A DNA stretch of 64,000 nucleotides, taken from contig NZ_QVEX01000013.1 of assembly GCF_003434055.1 (NCBI RefSeq), positions 62,001 to 126,000 on the forward strand, in the 5' to 3' direction. This document shows positions 47,925-57,565 of the stretch, piece after piece. Each line of letters opens with the position of its first letter. The first letter of the stretch is position 1. The DNA is from Enterocloster aldenensis. Lineage in GTDB: Bacteria; Bacillota; Clostridia; Lachnospirales; Lachnospiraceae. A model generated the notes under the pieces. It worked only from the letters and a program-made list of their open reading frames with translations, made no database searches and was not told the origin of the DNA. A program made the translations under genes and the position numbers.

Positions 47925-50189
47925 ATGGAAAAAGAATTATTGGAACAGCGCAAACAGATACTGACGGAATTAATGGATGATAAGGCTTATGTGCCCATGA
48001 AGGCCAAGGAACTGGCCATCCTTTTAAACATTCCAAAATCACAGAGGGAGGACCTGATGGAGGTCCTTGATGCCTTGGTGGCAGAGGGAAGGATTGGTGT
48101 TTCCAAAAAAGGGAAATACGGAAAGGCTGAGACATTTTCCGTCAACGGCATATTCTCCGGGCATCCCAAAGGCTTTGGCTTTGTGACCGTGGAGGGGATG
48201 GAGCAGGATGTGTTCATACCCGAGGACAAGACCGGTGCAGCCCTTCATGGGGACCGGGTGCAGATCGTGGTGGAACCGGACAGCAGGATGTCTGGCAGCC
48301 GCTCCGGCATGGGTTCGGGCGGACGAAGGGCAGAGGGCGCTGTCATCCGGGTCCTGGAACATGCCAATGAGGAGGTGGTGGGATATTACCAGAAGAATAA
48401 GAATTTTGGTTTTGTCATACCGGACAACCAGAAGCTGGCAAAGGACATTTTCATTCCCCAGGGCTGCGATATGGGGGCAGTGACCGGCCACAAGGTGGTT
48501 GTGAAGATTACGGATTTTGGCAGTGAGAAGCATAAGCCGGAGGGACGTGTTACGGAGATCATCGGTCATGTCAATGACCCGGGCACGGATATCCTGTCCA
48601 TTGTAAGGGCCTATGGGCTGCCTGAGGCATTTCCCCAGGAGGTGATGGAAGAGATAGAGGATATCCCGGACCATGTGACGGTTCCGGGCCAGCCGGTGGA
48701 GATGGGCAGCCTTTATGGCATCAGTGACCTTGTATCCCCCGATGGATGGAGCGGGGAACTATCGGGCCGCCTGGACCTGCGGGGGCTTCAGACCGTGACC
48801 ATTGACGGCGAGGATGCCAAGGACCTGGATGACGCGGTGACCATATGCAGGGACGGGCAGGGGCATTATATCCTGGGTGTCCATATCGCCGATGTGAGCC
48901 ATTATGTGAAGGAGGGAAGCCCCCTTGACCGGGAGGCACGAAAGCGGAGCACCAGCGTTTATCTGGTGGACCGGGTCATACCCATGCTGCCCCACAAGTT
49001 GTCTAACGGCATATGTTCCCTGAACGCTGGCACGGACCGTCTGGCCTTAAGCTGCATCATGGAAGTGGACGCACAGGGAACCGTGCTGGACCACCGGATT
49101 GCCGGGACCGTAATCCATGTGGACAGGCGCATGACTTATACTGCGGTCAATGCCGTGGTGACGGACCGGGATGAGGCCGTGATGGCGGAATACGAGGAAT
49201 TCGTCCCCATGTTCGACTGCATGAAGGAACTGGCGGATATCCTCAGGGAGAACCGCAGGAAGCGGGGCGCCATTGACTTTGATTTCCCGGAGAGCAAGAT
49301 TGTGCTGAATGAACAGGGAAAGCCCCTGGAAATCAAGCCCTATGAGCGCAATGCGGCCACCAGGATCATCGAGGACTTCATGCTGCTGGCCAATGAGACC
49401 GTGGCTGAGGACTATTACTGGCAGTCCATCCCGTTCCTTTTCAGGAGCCATGACAACCCGGACCCGGAAAAGATGAAACAGCTGGGGACATTTATCAATA
49501 ATTTCGGATACTTCATTAAAATGCAGCATGGGGAAATCCATCCCAAGGAACTTCAGAAGCTGCTGGACAAGATAGAAGGCACACCGGAGGAGGCGCTGCT
49601 CTCCAGGCTGACCCTGCGCTCCATGAAGCAGGCAAAGTATACCACCCTATGCTCCGGGCACTTTGGCCTGGCCACCAGGTATTATACACATTTTACCTCC
49701 CCTATCCGGCGCTATCCTGACCTCCAGATCCACAGGATCATCAAAGAGACCCTGAAGGGAGGGCTCAATGACAAGAGGGCGGCACATTATGAGAAAATCC
49801 TGCCGGAAGTAGCGGTGCAGACCTCTGCCCTGGAACGCAGGGCGGACGAGGCGGAGCGGGAGACAGATAAACTGAAGAAGTGCGAATATATGTCACGGTT
49901 CATCGGACAGGATTTTGACGGAGCCATATCAGGCGTCACCAACTGGGGCCTTTATGTGGAACTTCCCAATACCGTGGAGGGACTGGTCCGCATGAGCGAT
50001 CTGGATGACGACTATTATATATTTGATGAACAGCACTATGAACTCATAGGGGAGATGACGAAAAAGACCTATAAGCTGGGACAGCCCGTCAGGGTGACCG
50101 TGTCCTCCACGGACAGGCTTTTAAGGACCGTTGATTTCATCCTGGCAAAGGACTGGGAGAAGCATCCGGTGGAAGAGAAAGGGGAATAG
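47925..50189 (+). CDS. rnr: Ribonuclease R
   Basis: RNase R is a 3'-5' exoribonuclease that degrades structured RNA and works with tmRNA/SmpB in quality control. The 754 residues have an N-terminal helix-turn-helix, cold-shock domains ([14 protein letters not shown]), the RNB catalytic motif [35 protein letters not shown], and a C-terminal S1 domain ([19 protein letters not shown]). ATG 47925 has AGAGGG upstream. smpB follows after 4 bp. Confidence 0.97.
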   Translation: MEKELLEQRKQILTELMDDKAYVPMKAKELAILLNIPKSQREDLMEVLDALVAEGRIGVSKKGKYGKAETFSVNGIFSGHPKGFGFVTVEGMEQDVFIPEDKTGAALHGDRVQIVVEPDSRMSGSRSGMGSGGRRAEGAVIRVLEHANEEVVGYYQKNKNFGFVIPDNQKLAKDIFIPQGCDMGAVTGHKVVVKITDFGSEKHKPEGRVTEIIGHVNDPGTDILSIVRAYGLPEAFPQEVMEEIEDIPDHVTVPGQPVEMGSLYGISDLVSPDGWSGELSGRLDLRGLQTVTIDGEDAKDLDDAVTICRDGQGHYILGVHIADVSHYVKEGSPLDREARKRSTSVYLVDRVIPMLPHKLSNGICSLNAGTDRLALSCIMEVDAQGTVLDHRIAGTVIHVDRRMTYTAVNAVVTDRDEAVMAEYEEFVPMFDCMKELADILRENRRKRGAIDFDFPESKIVLNEQGKPLEIKPYERNAATRIIEDFMLLANETVAEDYYWQSIPFLFRSHDNPDPEKMKQLGTFINNFGYFIKMQHGEIHPKELQKLLDKIEGTPEEALLSRLTLRSMKQAKYTTLCSGHFGLATRYYTHFTSPIRRYPDLQIHRIIKETLKGGLNDKRAAHYEKILPEVAVQTSALERRADEAERETDKLKKCEYMSRFIGQDFDGAISGVTNWGLYVELPNTVEGLVRMSDLDDDYYIFDEQHYELIGEMTKKTYKLGQPVRVTVSSTDRLLRTVDFILAKDWEKHPVEEKGE

Positions 50190-50193
50190 ACGC

Positions 50194-50661
50194 ATGGGGA
50201 AGGAAAGTATTAAGCTGGTAGCCAACAATAAGAAGGCATACTATGATTATTTCATTGATGAGAAATTCGAGGCTGGAATCGAGCTTTTCGGCACGGAGGT
50301 AAAATCCATCCGTATGGGCAAGTGCAGCGTCAAGGAAGCATTTGTCAAGATTGACAAGGGGGAAGTGTATGTCTGCGGCATGCACATCAGCCCCTATGAG
50401 AAAGGCAATATATTCAATAAGGACCCGTTGCGTACCCGCAGGCTCCTGCTTCACAAGTATGAGATCATGAAGCTGGACGGGAAGATTGCGCAAAAGGGTT
50501 TTACCCTGGTTCCGCTTCAGGTGTATTTTAAAGGAAGCCTGGTTAAGGTCCAGATTGGGCTTGCGCGCGGTAAAAAGCTTTATGACAAGAGGGCGGATAT
50601 TGCCAAGAAGGATCAGAGAAGGGAACTGGAAAAGGATTTCAAGGTGAAAAACCTTTATTAA
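50194..50661 (+). CDS. smpB: SsrA-binding protein SmpB
   Basis: SmpB binds tmRNA and is needed for trans-translation. The 155 residues show [43 protein letters not shown] and the C-terminal basic tail [23 protein letters not shown] 50194 has AAAGGGG upstream, directly after rnr. Its RNA partner lies at 60095 in this window. Confidence 0.98.
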   Translation: MGKESIKLVANNKKAYYDYFIDEKFEAGIELFGTEVKSIRMGKCSVKEAFVKIDKGEVYVCGMHISPYEKGNIFNKDPLRTRRLLLHKYEIMKLDGKIAQKGFTLVPLQVYFKGSLVKVQIGLARGKKLYDKRADIAKKDQRRELEKDFKVKNLY

Positions 50662-50672
50662 GGCAGGGAAGC

Positions 50673-51227
50673 ATGAAGGAATATCTGAATTTTATAAAAG
50701 AAGTAGAAGGACTGAAATCCACGCTGAGGACAGCATGGACCGTATCCGGACGTCAGGAGAGCACGGCAGAGCACTCCTGGCGCCTGGCCCTTGGCGCGGC
50801 AGTACTCTGTCATGAATTTCCTGAACTTGACAGGGAAAAGGTGATGCTTATGTGCCTGGTCCATGACCTTGGGGAACTGTACAGCGGCGATGTTTCCGCG
50901 GCGCTCCGGCCCGATGCCGGAAAAAAGCATGACCAGGAGCAGAGGGATGTGGAAAGAGCGGCCGCTAGCCTTCCAAAGGCCTGCGCAGAGGAAATCAGAA
51001 GCCTGTGTGAGGAATACAACCGGGCAGGGACACCGGAAGCCAGGTTCGTAAAGGCCATGGACAAGGCAGAGACCATCCTGCAGCACAGCCAGGGAAAGAA
51101 TCCGCCGGATTTTGACTACGGTTTTAATCTTTCCTACGGAAGGGAGTATTTTGGGCAGGATGGCCGGCTGGAGGAATTACGCGAACTGGTTGACAGGGAG
51201 ACGGAAAAGCGCATGGAAGAACCGTAA
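50673..51227 (+). CDS. HD-domain hydrolase (YfbR/HDDC2-like 5'-nucleotidase)
   Basis: The 184-residue HD_3-type protein shows QESTAEHSWRLALGAAVLCH, the metal pair LVHDLGELYSGD and a later Asp in VKAMDKAETILQHSQ. Family members dephosphorylate deoxyribonucleoside 5'-monophosphates; assignment to that reaction is by family resemblance only. AGGCAGGGAAGC precedes the ATG, 11 bp after smpB. Confidence 0.85.
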   Translation: MKEYLNFIKEVEGLKSTLRTAWTVSGRQESTAEHSWRLALGAAVLCHEFPELDREKVMLMCLVHDLGELYSGDVSAALRPDAGKKHDQEQRDVERAAASLPKACAEEIRSLCEEYNRAGTPEARFVKAMDKAETILQHSQGKNPPDFDYGFNLSYGREYFGQDGRLEELRELVDRETEKRMEEP

Positions 51228-51292
51228 GGGACTGAGGGTGAGCAATCACGGAAGATTTCAGATAATAGGATATAACATAATAGGATATAACA

Positions 51293-51319
51293 AAAAGCAA
51301 GCATTATCTGCTTGCTTTT
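51293..51319. terminator. Bidirectional terminator between the HD gene and tRNA-Glu
   Basis: AAAAGCAAGCA and TGCTTGCTTTT form a perfect 11-bp stem around TTATC, with T/A runs that serve both strands. Confidence 0.9.
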
Positions 51320-51324
51320 CTTAT

Positions 51325-51395
51325 GACCTGACCGGGAATCGAACCCGGGTTTACGCCGTGAGAGGGCGTCGTCTTAGCCGCTTGACCATCAGGCC
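51325..51395 (-). tRNA. tRNA-Glu (anticodon CTC)
   Basis: Reading the minus strand, the acceptor arm GGCCTGA pairs with TCAGGTC. The anticodon stem ACGCC/GGCGT encloses the loop CTCTCAC (anticodon CTC), and the T arm is CCGGGTTCGATTCCCGG. CCA is not encoded. It is a single tRNA, not in a cluster. Confidence 0.95.
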
Positions 51396-51433
51396 TTTTG
51401 TTGTTTGCTGTACTCATCAGCGACAGCTTGTTT

Positions 51434-51462
51434 ATAATACCATAGAGTTTTTAATTTGTCCA
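51434..51462 (-). promoter_or_regulatory. Promoter of tRNA-Glu
   Basis: On the minus strand TGGACA (51462-51457) and TATTAT (51439-51434) are 17 bp apart, about 39 bp upstream of the tRNA 5' end. Confidence 0.7.
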
Positions 51463-51507
51463 GTATTTTTTTAAAAAAAATCAAAAAAGTTTCTGATTCC
51501 GGAAATT

Positions 51508-51640
51508 GAAAAGACCAGTCGGGGAACTGGTCTTTTCAGGAGAAGGTATTTCGTTTCTTATGGGGTGTAGCAAAAACTATATAATGTATTGGGGGGGTTT
51601 ACGTTAATTATAATAGCATAGGTAATAAAAAAAGTGTGCA
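51508..51640 (+). repeat. Intergenic element copy A (hairpin plus conserved tail)
   Basis: GAAAAGACCAGT pairs with ACTGGTCTTTTC around CGGGGA. It is followed by a conserved tail with GGTATTTCGTTTCTTATGGG, then TATATAATG and a run of seven Gs. A near-identical copy lies at 58694-58830. No gene is assigned between 51463 and 51904 otherwise. Confidence 0.85.
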
Positions 51641-51904
51641 CAAAGATTCGTTATTTCAAAAAAAGTTTATATGCATTATTACAGGGCCATGGGAAATGTG
51701 TCGGCCATGGCTGTACTTTTATAAGGTTTATATGTGAGACTTACCGGACATGGCTGGTAAGTCTCATTATTTTCACCTCGGAGTGTTTCCTTGGCCGGCT
51801 GACGGCAATGGGGCAGATGGCATAACAGGCAATGTGGTCACTGTAATTACCGGCCGGATGGAGCAATGGCCATCAGGGCCGGCAGAATACCATCCATATA
51901 TACC

Positions 51905-52390
51905 TTAAGTGGCCTGGCACAGCACGATGATGCGTCCCGGGGCTGTCTGCGGGGGAATACTCCTTGTGGTGGCCGTGTAATAAACCAGAAGGTAATGATT
52001 GGCAGGTGAACATAGGTAGGCCTGGCCGTTCATGGTGGAAATGACAGTGGACTGGTACAGGTTCAGCTTCAGGGAGTTATCAATGGCGGTAAGGTTTTCA
52101 TCAAAGTAACCGATGGCCACGTCCTCCTCAGGCCGCAGCACCGCAATCAGGTCAGCGCGGTACTGGGGCGGATAGATAAGAGGAACGGGCTGGGTGCTGT
52201 CATAGAAAGCAGCGATGCGCATTCCGGGGAAGAGGCGCATGGTGTCCACAACAAAGGTATCATGGGTCATGATGATATGGATCTGCTGTCCGTCCACGCT
52301 GAGGGAGACGAATTGGCTGCAGCAGTCATCATTATAAGCGGTAATGTCGGTGATGGTCCCCATCACAGGGGTAAGATGTTCAAAATTCAT
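51905..52390 (-). CDS. Hypothetical protein, predicted beta-rich
   Basis: The 161-residue cytoplasmic protein has beta-strand-like alternation (HLTPVMGTITDITAYNDDC; QFVSLSVDGQQIHIIMTHDT; LFPGMRIAAFYDSTQPVPLI), suggesting an OB or similar barrel. I do not recognise the family. Start ATG 52390 has AAAGGA upstream on the minus strand; ATG 52417 is in frame but unsupported. It is a single-gene unit with no informative neighbours. Confidence 0.7.
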   Translation of the reverse strand: MNFEHLTPVMGTITDITAYNDDCCSQFVSLSVDGQQIHIIMTHDTFVVDTMRLFPGMRIAAFYDSTQPVPLIYPPQYRADLIAVLRPEEDVAIGYFDENLTAIDNSLKLNLYQSTVISTMNGQAYLCSPANHYLLVYYTATTRSIPPQTAPGRIIVLCQAT

Positions 52391-52861
52391 AAGGAAAAAT
52401 CCTTTTTTGTTTATCATATGCAGATGTGGGGGAAAGGGGTACTGGTGTCTTGGGAAAGAACCGGAAAAGCCATAGAAAAAGGAGGAGGCCGGTAAACTAT
52501 CTTTACCGGCCGAGTATTATGAAAAAAAGTTTTATTAGCATTAACTCTTTACAATATTTAGTATATCGGTAAAATGTGAGGAGAATTTTATCATTCTGTA
52601 ACAAAATTATGAACAGAGTGTAAGGAGTTTGTGAATACGCAATCCAAGGAACCATGGATGCCAATCATCGGCCGGCCCGAACCGGACGCCTTCCTGTCCG
52701 CGGCGCCTCCTGTCCTTTGGTTTAAGGGGCGCCTGAAAATGGACATGGGGCAGGAAAAAGAATGACATTTTTGTTAAATATGGACATATGGCATTGTAAA
52801 TTGTAATCAATGTGATAGACTTAGAATATATAATAAAATACATAAAGGAAGGAGCAGAAAC
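52391..52861. other. Intergenic region upstream of desulfoferrodoxin
   Basis: It holds a perfect hairpin GGCCGGTAAA/TTTACCGGCC at 52487-52511 and a TATAAT at 52829-52834 about 28 bp before the dfx start as a likely -10 box, without a clear -35. No gene is seen; the long minus-strand frame across this region is antisense to dfx. Confidence 0.55.
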
Positions 52862-53230
52862 ATGAAATTTTATATTTGCAGTCATTGCGGCAATATTATT
52901 GCGTACGTAAAGAGCAGCGGGGTACCGGTTATGTGCTGCGGTGAAAAAATGCAGGAGCTGGTTGCCAACACAACGGATGCGGCAGTTGAGAAGCATGTTC
53001 CGGTGGTTACGGTGGACGAACAGAAGGTTACGGTTACCGTTGGGGCGGCAGAGCATCCCATGGCATCGGAGCACTATATCCAGTGGATTGCCCTTGCCAC
53101 CGCACAGGGCAACCAGAGAAAGGAACTGAAGCCGGGCCAGAAGCCCCAGGCAGAATTCATGATATGCCAGGGCGACGAGGTTGAGGCGGTTTATGCATAC
53201 TGTAATCTTCACGGGCTTTGGAAAGCATAA
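52862..53230 (+). CDS. dfx: Desulfoferrodoxin (superoxide reductase)
   Basis: This class I two-iron superoxide reductase reduces superoxide to peroxide without making oxygen, protecting anaerobes. The 122 residues have the N-terminal rubredoxin-like centre (CSHCG and VMCCGEKM) and the SOR centre ligands EKHVPVV, EHPMASEHYIQW and CNLHGLWK. AAGGAAGGAG precedes the ATG. The gene is monocistronic with its own terminator. Confidence 0.97.
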   Translation: MKFYICSHCGNIIAYVKSSGVPVMCCGEKMQELVANTTDAAVEKHVPVVTVDEQKVTVTVGAAEHPMASEHYIQWIALATAQGNQRKELKPGQKPQAEFMICQGDEVEAVYAYCNLHGLWKA

Positions 53231-53290
53231 GTCTGTCAGGAGCAGAACAGAAGACAGGATTCTTTCGTCCGCAGGCATAAGCGGGCAGTG

Positions 53291-53330
53291 AAGGCCGGGA
53301 CGGGGCAGCGGTTTCCGTCCCGGCCTTTTG
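53291..53330 (+). terminator. Terminator of dfx
   Basis: AAGGCCGGGACGG and CCGTCCCGGCCTT form a perfect 13-bp stem, ending TTTTG. Confidence 0.9.
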
Positions 53331-53517
53331 CGTTCTGTTTTCCCGATGGAAGCTCCCGGCCTGCTGCCCGTCTTCCGTCCCGGACTCCTGCCTGTGCTCT
53401 GCCCCGGCCGGCCCCACCCAAACCGCCTTCTAAGCGTTCCCATGCCCTTTGCCTCCCCTTGGGACAATCCCGGATTTCCTGCGTATTATATACCATAATG
53501 GAAAGGGGATGTATAGC

Positions 53518-54447
53518 ATGAAGATATGTTTAGACGCGGGTCATTATGGCAGATACAATCAAAGCCCGGCAGACAAGCGTTATTATGAGTCGGAAATTGT
53601 ATGGAAGCTCCATCTGCTTCAGAAAAAATACCTGGAAGCATATGGAATCGAGGTAATCACTACCAGGGAAGACCGGGACACGGACAGGAGTTTGTATGAC
53701 AGGGGAGCCGCTTCCAGGGGATGCGACCTGTTTATATCGGACCATACCAATGCAGTGGGGGATTCTGTTAACAATGCAGTGGATTATCCTGCGGCATACT
53801 GTGCCATTAACGGGAGCGCGGATGGGATTGGGATGGCCCTGGCACAATGTGTGGAGACGGTCATCGGAACAGGCCAGCCTGCGCGCATTGAACACCGCAG
53901 GGGAAGCAATGGGGATTACTATGGCGTGCTGCGCGGGGCAACGGCCGTGGGGACGCCGGGGCTGATTCTGGAGAACTCCTTCCACACCAATAAGGAGACA
54001 GTGAAGTGGCTGTTAAATGATGCCAACCTTGAACGTCTTGCCAGCGCCCAGGCCGATACAATAGCCCTGTATTACGGCATAACAGAACCCGTTAAGAAAT
54101 CCGGCTGGGCGGAGGAAAACGGAGGCTGGAGATTCTATCTGGGCAATACCGGGGATTATGTGGCCAATGATTGGTATAAGGATGGGGATTACTGGTATTG
54201 GTTTGACGCTGCAGGCATGATGGTGCACAATGACTGGAAGACAGGCTCGGATGGAAAATGGTATTACCTTCAGGAAAATGGAGCCATGGCAAAGGACCAG
54301 TGGGTTATCTGGAAACATGAACTCTACCGCCTGAAAGAGGACGGAAGCATGTTTGAGGGCTGTGTATGTCTTGAAACAGATGAAAAAGGAGCCCTTAAGT
54401 TCCCGGACATGGGAACCCTCACGGAATGTGGGAAAATAGAAGAATAG
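53518..54447 (+). CDS. N-acetylmuramoyl-L-alanine amidase with cell-wall-binding repeats (lysin-like)
   Basis: This predicted zinc amidase cleaves the peptide from peptidoglycan glycan. The 309 residues have an Amidase_3 domain with zinc ligands His9 (CLDAGHYG), Glu24-region (RYYESEIVW) and His76 (FISDHTNAV), and the catalytic Glu in LILENSFHTNKE. C-terminal choline-binding-type repeats start near residue 195 (GGWRFYLGNTGDYVANDWYK; WYYLQENGAMAKDQWVIW). There is no signal peptide, as in phage endolysins, so release would need lysis or a holin. Bases 54137-54155 match the first 19 nt of CRISPR spacer 2. ATG 53518 has AAAGGGG upstream. Confidence 0.9.
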   Translation: MKICLDAGHYGRYNQSPADKRYYESEIVWKLHLLQKKYLEAYGIEVITTREDRDTDRSLYDRGAASRGCDLFISDHTNAVGDSVNNAVDYPAAYCAINGSADGIGMALAQCVETVIGTGQPARIEHRRGSNGDYYGVLRGATAVGTPGLILENSFHTNKETVKWLLNDANLERLASAQADTIALYYGITEPVKKSGWAEENGGWRFYLGNTGDYVANDWYKDGDYWYWFDAAGMMVHNDWKTGSDGKWYYLQENGAMAKDQWVIWKHELYRLKEDGSMFEGCVCLETDEKGALKFPDMGTLTECGKIEE

Positions 54448-54556
54448 AGGAGGGGATTTTTATTGTCCGGCGTTGAGGGATGGAGTATAATAGAAGGAGA
54501 AAATGCCTTCCATTGGCCTGATTATCAGCGGGCATGGAAGAAAAGGGGGATACAGC

Positions 54557-54916
54557 ATGGTACTAAAATGTTTTTCAATGCCGGACGAAACCACCACACT
54601 GACATTTTATCCATGTAATGCGGATACCGGGCCAGGCGGCGGGTATGACACGTGTGCAGATACCCTGACCGTGTACCGGACAGACTTTATGAAACTGCTG
54701 CTTCCATATCTGCAGCATGTGCAGCCTGGGTTTGATGCCTGCCAGGATAACCGGATGGACAGGAGGCAGTGGAACAATCTGATTCAGGAGATGGAACGCG
54801 ACATGGGCAATATACGGTTTGATGACACGGCCTTTGATTTCTATACTGGATTTGTGGGATGGATTACAAAGACATTGAGTGAGTATGAGGCCATTGTTGT
54901 GGGCAGTGACCATTGA
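54557..54916 (+). CDS. Hypothetical protein
   Basis: The 119-residue acidic cytoplasmic protein begins MVLKCFSMPDETTTLTFYP and continues to FDFYTGFVGWITKTLSEYEA. I do not recognise it. ATG 54557 has AAAGGGGG upstream; an in-frame ATG at 54503 has none. It lies 109 bp after the amidase gene in the same direction. Confidence 0.65.
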   Translation: MVLKCFSMPDETTTLTFYPCNADTGPGGGYDTCADTLTVYRTDFMKLLLPYLQHVQPGFDACQDNRMDRRQWNNLIQEMERDMGNIRFDDTAFDFYTGFVGWITKTLSEYEAIVVGSDH

Positions 54917-54965
54917 CGATATGTAAAGGACCCTTTGGTTCATTCGGTAAATACGTATGAATCTG

Positions 54966-55010
54966 ACAGGACGGGCCGGGAAATGTGATTGGTTTCCCGG
55001 CCTGTCCTGT
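54966..55010 (+). terminator. Terminator-like hairpin
   Basis: ACAGGACGGGCCGGGAAA and TTTCCCGGCCTGTCCTGT form an 18-bp stem with one mismatch. Confidence 0.75.
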
Positions 55011-55040
55011 TGGGGTTTATGCTGCCTATGTTTCCTGATT

Positions 55041-55165
55041 CTGCTGGCCATATCCGTAATGCTGGCCATATCCGTAATGCTGGCAATATCCGCAATGCTG
55101 GCCATATCCGAATTACCAGCCATACCCGAATTACCAGCCATACCCGCATTACCAGCCCGCAATGC
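55041..55165 (-). repeat. 18-bp imperfect tandem repeat downstream of metY
   Basis: About six and a half units of 18 bp (for example AGCATTACGGATATGGCC on the minus strand) drift from GGTAATGCGGGTATGGCT at one end to AGCATTACGGATATGGCC at the other. An open frame through it would read GNSGMA/SITDMA hexamers, but no ribosome-binding site supports translation. Confidence 0.8.
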
Positions 55166-55197
55166 TGACCCGGCATTATTGACAGCTTCCTAAACAA

Positions 55198-56508
55198 TCA
55201 TTCAATGGCTTTAAATGCCTCCTCCAGGTCTTCCAGGATATCATCAATATGTTCGGTGCCGATGGACAGACGGATGGTTCCCGGCCGGATTCCCTGCTCC
55301 AGAAGCTCGGCCTCATTTAACTGGGAGTGTGTGGTGGAAGCTGGGTGGATGACCAGGGACTTCACGTCAGCCACATTGGCCAGCAGGGAAAACAGTTCCA
55401 GGTTGTCGATGAAGTTCCTGGCCTGCTCAGCGCCGCCCTTGATCTCAAAGGTGAAGATGGAACCTCCCCCATGAGGGAAATACTTCCGGTACAGAGCCTG
55501 CTGACCAGGATCCCGGCTGACGGACGGATGATGGACCGCTTCCACCAGGGGATGGCTTTTCAGGTAATCAACCACTTCCAGGGCATTCTCCACATGGCGT
55601 TCAACCCTGAGGGACAGGGTTTCCAGACCCTGGAGGAACATGAATCCATGGAAGGGGGAGAGGGTTGCGCCCGTGTCCCTTAACAGGATGGCCCTGATGC
55701 GGGTGACAAATGCAGCAGCGCCCACATCCTGTGCAAAGCGGATGCCGTGGTAGCTTGCATTGGGTTCTGTAAGTCCGGGGAATTTCCCGGAAGCAGTCCA
55801 GTCAAAGCGTCCGCCGTCCACAATGACCCCGCCTACCGTGGTTCCGTGTCCGCCAATGAATTTGGTGGCGGAATGGACCACGATATCAGCGCCATACTCA
55901 ATGGGGCGTACCAGATAAGGGGTTGCAAAGGTATTATCGATTACCAGCGGGATCTGGTGGCGGTGCGCAATGTCCGCAATGGATTCTATGTCCGCAATGT
56001 CTGAGTTGGGGTTGCCGAGGGTTTCGATGAAGATGGCTTTTGTATTGTCCCTGACAGCCTCCTCCAGTCCCTTCAGATCAGCCGGGTCTACAAAGGTGGT
56101 TTCAACCCCGTATTCGGGAAATGTATGTGCCAGATAATTATAGGTCCCGCCGTAGATATGGCTGGATGCAACAATATGGTCGCCGGAGCGGGTCAGGTTC
56201 TGGAAGGTGTAGGCCAGGGCCGCTGCGCCCGAGGCAGTTGCCAGGGCCGCCACGCCGCCTTCCAGGGCCGCCATCCTTGCCTCAAATACATCCAGGGTAG
56301 GATTGGTCAGCCTGCTGTAGATATTGCCTGCATCGCTGAGGTTAAAGCGGGCCTGTGCATGGCTGCAGTCATCAAACACGTAGGAAGATGTCTGGTAAAT
56401 CGGAACCGCCCTGGAGCCGGTGGCCGTATCCGGATGTTCCTGTCCTGCATGAAGCTGTGTTGTCTCAAATCTGAAATGTCTGTTTTCTCTTCTAAGTCTT
56501 TCTCCCAT
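55198..56508 (-). CDS. metY: O-acetylhomoserine aminocarboxypropyltransferase (sulfhydrylase)
   Basis: This PLP enzyme makes homocysteine (or methionine) from O-acetylhomoserine and sulfide (or methanethiol). The 436 residues show the long MetY form: RFETTQLHAGQEHPDTATGS, YSRLTNPTLDVFEARMAALE, the PLP-Lys site VVHSATKFIGGHGTTVGG, and GTIRLSIGTEHIDDILEDL. ATG 56508 has GGAGG upstream and a 17-bp-spaced promoter directly ahead. No S-adenosylmethionine riboswitch is apparent in the short leader. Confidence 0.96.
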   Translation of the reverse strand: MGERLRRENRHFRFETTQLHAGQEHPDTATGSRAVPIYQTSSYVFDDCSHAQARFNLSDAGNIYSRLTNPTLDVFEARMAALEGGVAALATASGAAALAYTFQNLTRSGDHIVASSHIYGGTYNYLAHTFPEYGVETTFVDPADLKGLEEAVRDNTKAIFIETLGNPNSDIADIESIADIAHRHQIPLVIDNTFATPYLVRPIEYGADIVVHSATKFIGGHGTTVGGVIVDGGRFDWTASGKFPGLTEPNASYHGIRFAQDVGAAAFVTRIRAILLRDTGATLSPFHGFMFLQGLETLSLRVERHVENALEVVDYLKSHPLVEAVHHPSVSRDPGQQALYRKYFPHGGGSIFTFEIKGGAEQARNFIDNLELFSLLANVADVKSLVIHPASTTHSQLNEAELLEQGIRPGTIRLSIGTEHIDDILEDLEEAFKAIE

Positions 56509-56553
56509 GATTTGTCCTCCATTCCATTCCTACTGTTTCTATAGGTTTAGTTG

Positions 56554-56582
56554 ATGATAGCATGGGAGTTTTTTCCTGTCAA
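56554..56582 (-). promoter_or_regulatory. Promoter of metY
   Basis: On the minus strand TTGACA (56582-56577) and TATCAT (56559-56554) are separated by 17 bp; the leader to the ATG is about 40 nt. Confidence 0.8.
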
Positions 56583-56684
56583 GAGTTTATTTTGCTGATA
56601 ATATATATTTAAGGAGGGAATGAGGTGGTGGGACAGGGAGAGGTATGGTAAAATAAGGACAGATGAAAGAAAGGGCGGGTGCGG

Positions 56685-57290
56685 ATGAAAGAAATCATAG
56701 ACTTCATTGAAGAGAATGTGGATGGCAGGACACTGTCCACAAAGGAATTGGTTTACGAGCTGGAAAATGGAGCGCTGCAGGGGGTTTACTCTGACCAGAT
56801 ATCCTTTTCCAACCTGAAATATTCCAAAAGTGGGTTTCAGATGGATATGTTTATTGTATCTAACGAGAAAATCTGGCTGATTGGCAAGGAAGGACAACGG
56901 GAGAAATTAAGAAAGGATTTTAGCGCTGTATCCATGTTTCGGTTTGAACTGGCGAAACGGAAGAGTACGGACTCCATAACAGGCTGTTTTCGATTTATTT
57001 CAGCTTCAGGGAAACATGTTGCGGCAGAGGCTGTGGTAAGCGGGATTTATGATGTGCGTCTTGAGGACGGTGTGCTGAGGTTATCGGAAGACCAGGTCTT
57101 ATATCGGGACCAGCCCATACAGGATGGGCGTCATAAGCCGGTTGCTTTTCAAGCGGAGCATTGTTTTTATTGCAGGGGAGGAAAACTGCACTATGAATAC
57201 GATGGCAGGAGTTTTGATGTGGACGCAAAAACCTTGGAGCGCTGTGACAGCCCTGATACCTTCCCTCCGTTTATATCCGTAGAGCAGTAA
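56685..57290 (+). CDS. Hypothetical protein
   Basis: The 201-residue soluble protein begins KEIIDFIEENVDGRTLSTKE and alternates strands and helices (MFIVSNEKIWLIGKEGQREK; RFISASGKHVAAEAVVSGIY; HCFYCRGGKLHYEYDGRSFD). I do not recognise the family. ATG 56685 has AAAGGG upstream; a GTG two codons earlier is in frame. It is a single gene divergent from metY. Confidence 0.7.
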   Translation: MKEIIDFIEENVDGRTLSTKELVYELENGALQGVYSDQISFSNLKYSKSGFQMDMFIVSNEKIWLIGKEGQREKLRKDFSAVSMFRFELAKRKSTDSITGCFRFISASGKHVAAEAVVSGIYDVRLEDGVLRLSEDQVLYRDQPIQDGRHKPVAFQAEHCFYCRGGKLHYEYDGRSFDVDAKTLERCDSPDTFPPFISVEQ

Positions 57291-57395
57291 GCCTGCCGAT
57301 ATTTAATGTAAGAGGGATGATGACAAGTGGAAGAAGCAGACGATAGTGATTAAAACAAACATAGTCATAAAACAAACCATAGTAATTAAACAGGA

Positions 57396-57437
57396 ACCTG
57401 ACCGGTATACCTATCACCGGCCAGGCTTTTTTATTTG
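57396..57437 (+). terminator. Terminator-like hairpin
   Basis: CCTGACCGGT and ACCGGCCAGG pair (one mismatch) around ATACCTATC, with CTTTTTTAT after. The preceding 50 bp hold imperfect repeats of AATAGTCATAAAACAAACC. Confidence 0.75.
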
Positions 57438-57565
57438 GCCGGCCAGGAATCCGACATTAATTGACAATTTTCGACATCCGCGCGATGACAACAGAGGGAA
57501 GAAAAAAAATAGGAGGGGGATTATTGCACGGTTCATCCGTTCTATAAACATCGGAGGAATTAGGA

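Noticed and set aside
52607-53467. 286-codon minus-strand frame over the desulfoferrodoxin gene
   Set aside because: Antisense to a clear dfx gene, composition unlike protein, no ribosome-binding site.
54575-55162. Minus-strand frame beginning with GNAGMA hexamers
   Set aside because: Antisense to the gene at 54557-54916 and built from the minisatellite; no start site.
56509-56560. S-adenosylmethionine riboswitch before metY
   Set aside because: The leader from the promoter to the ATG is only about 40 nt, too short.
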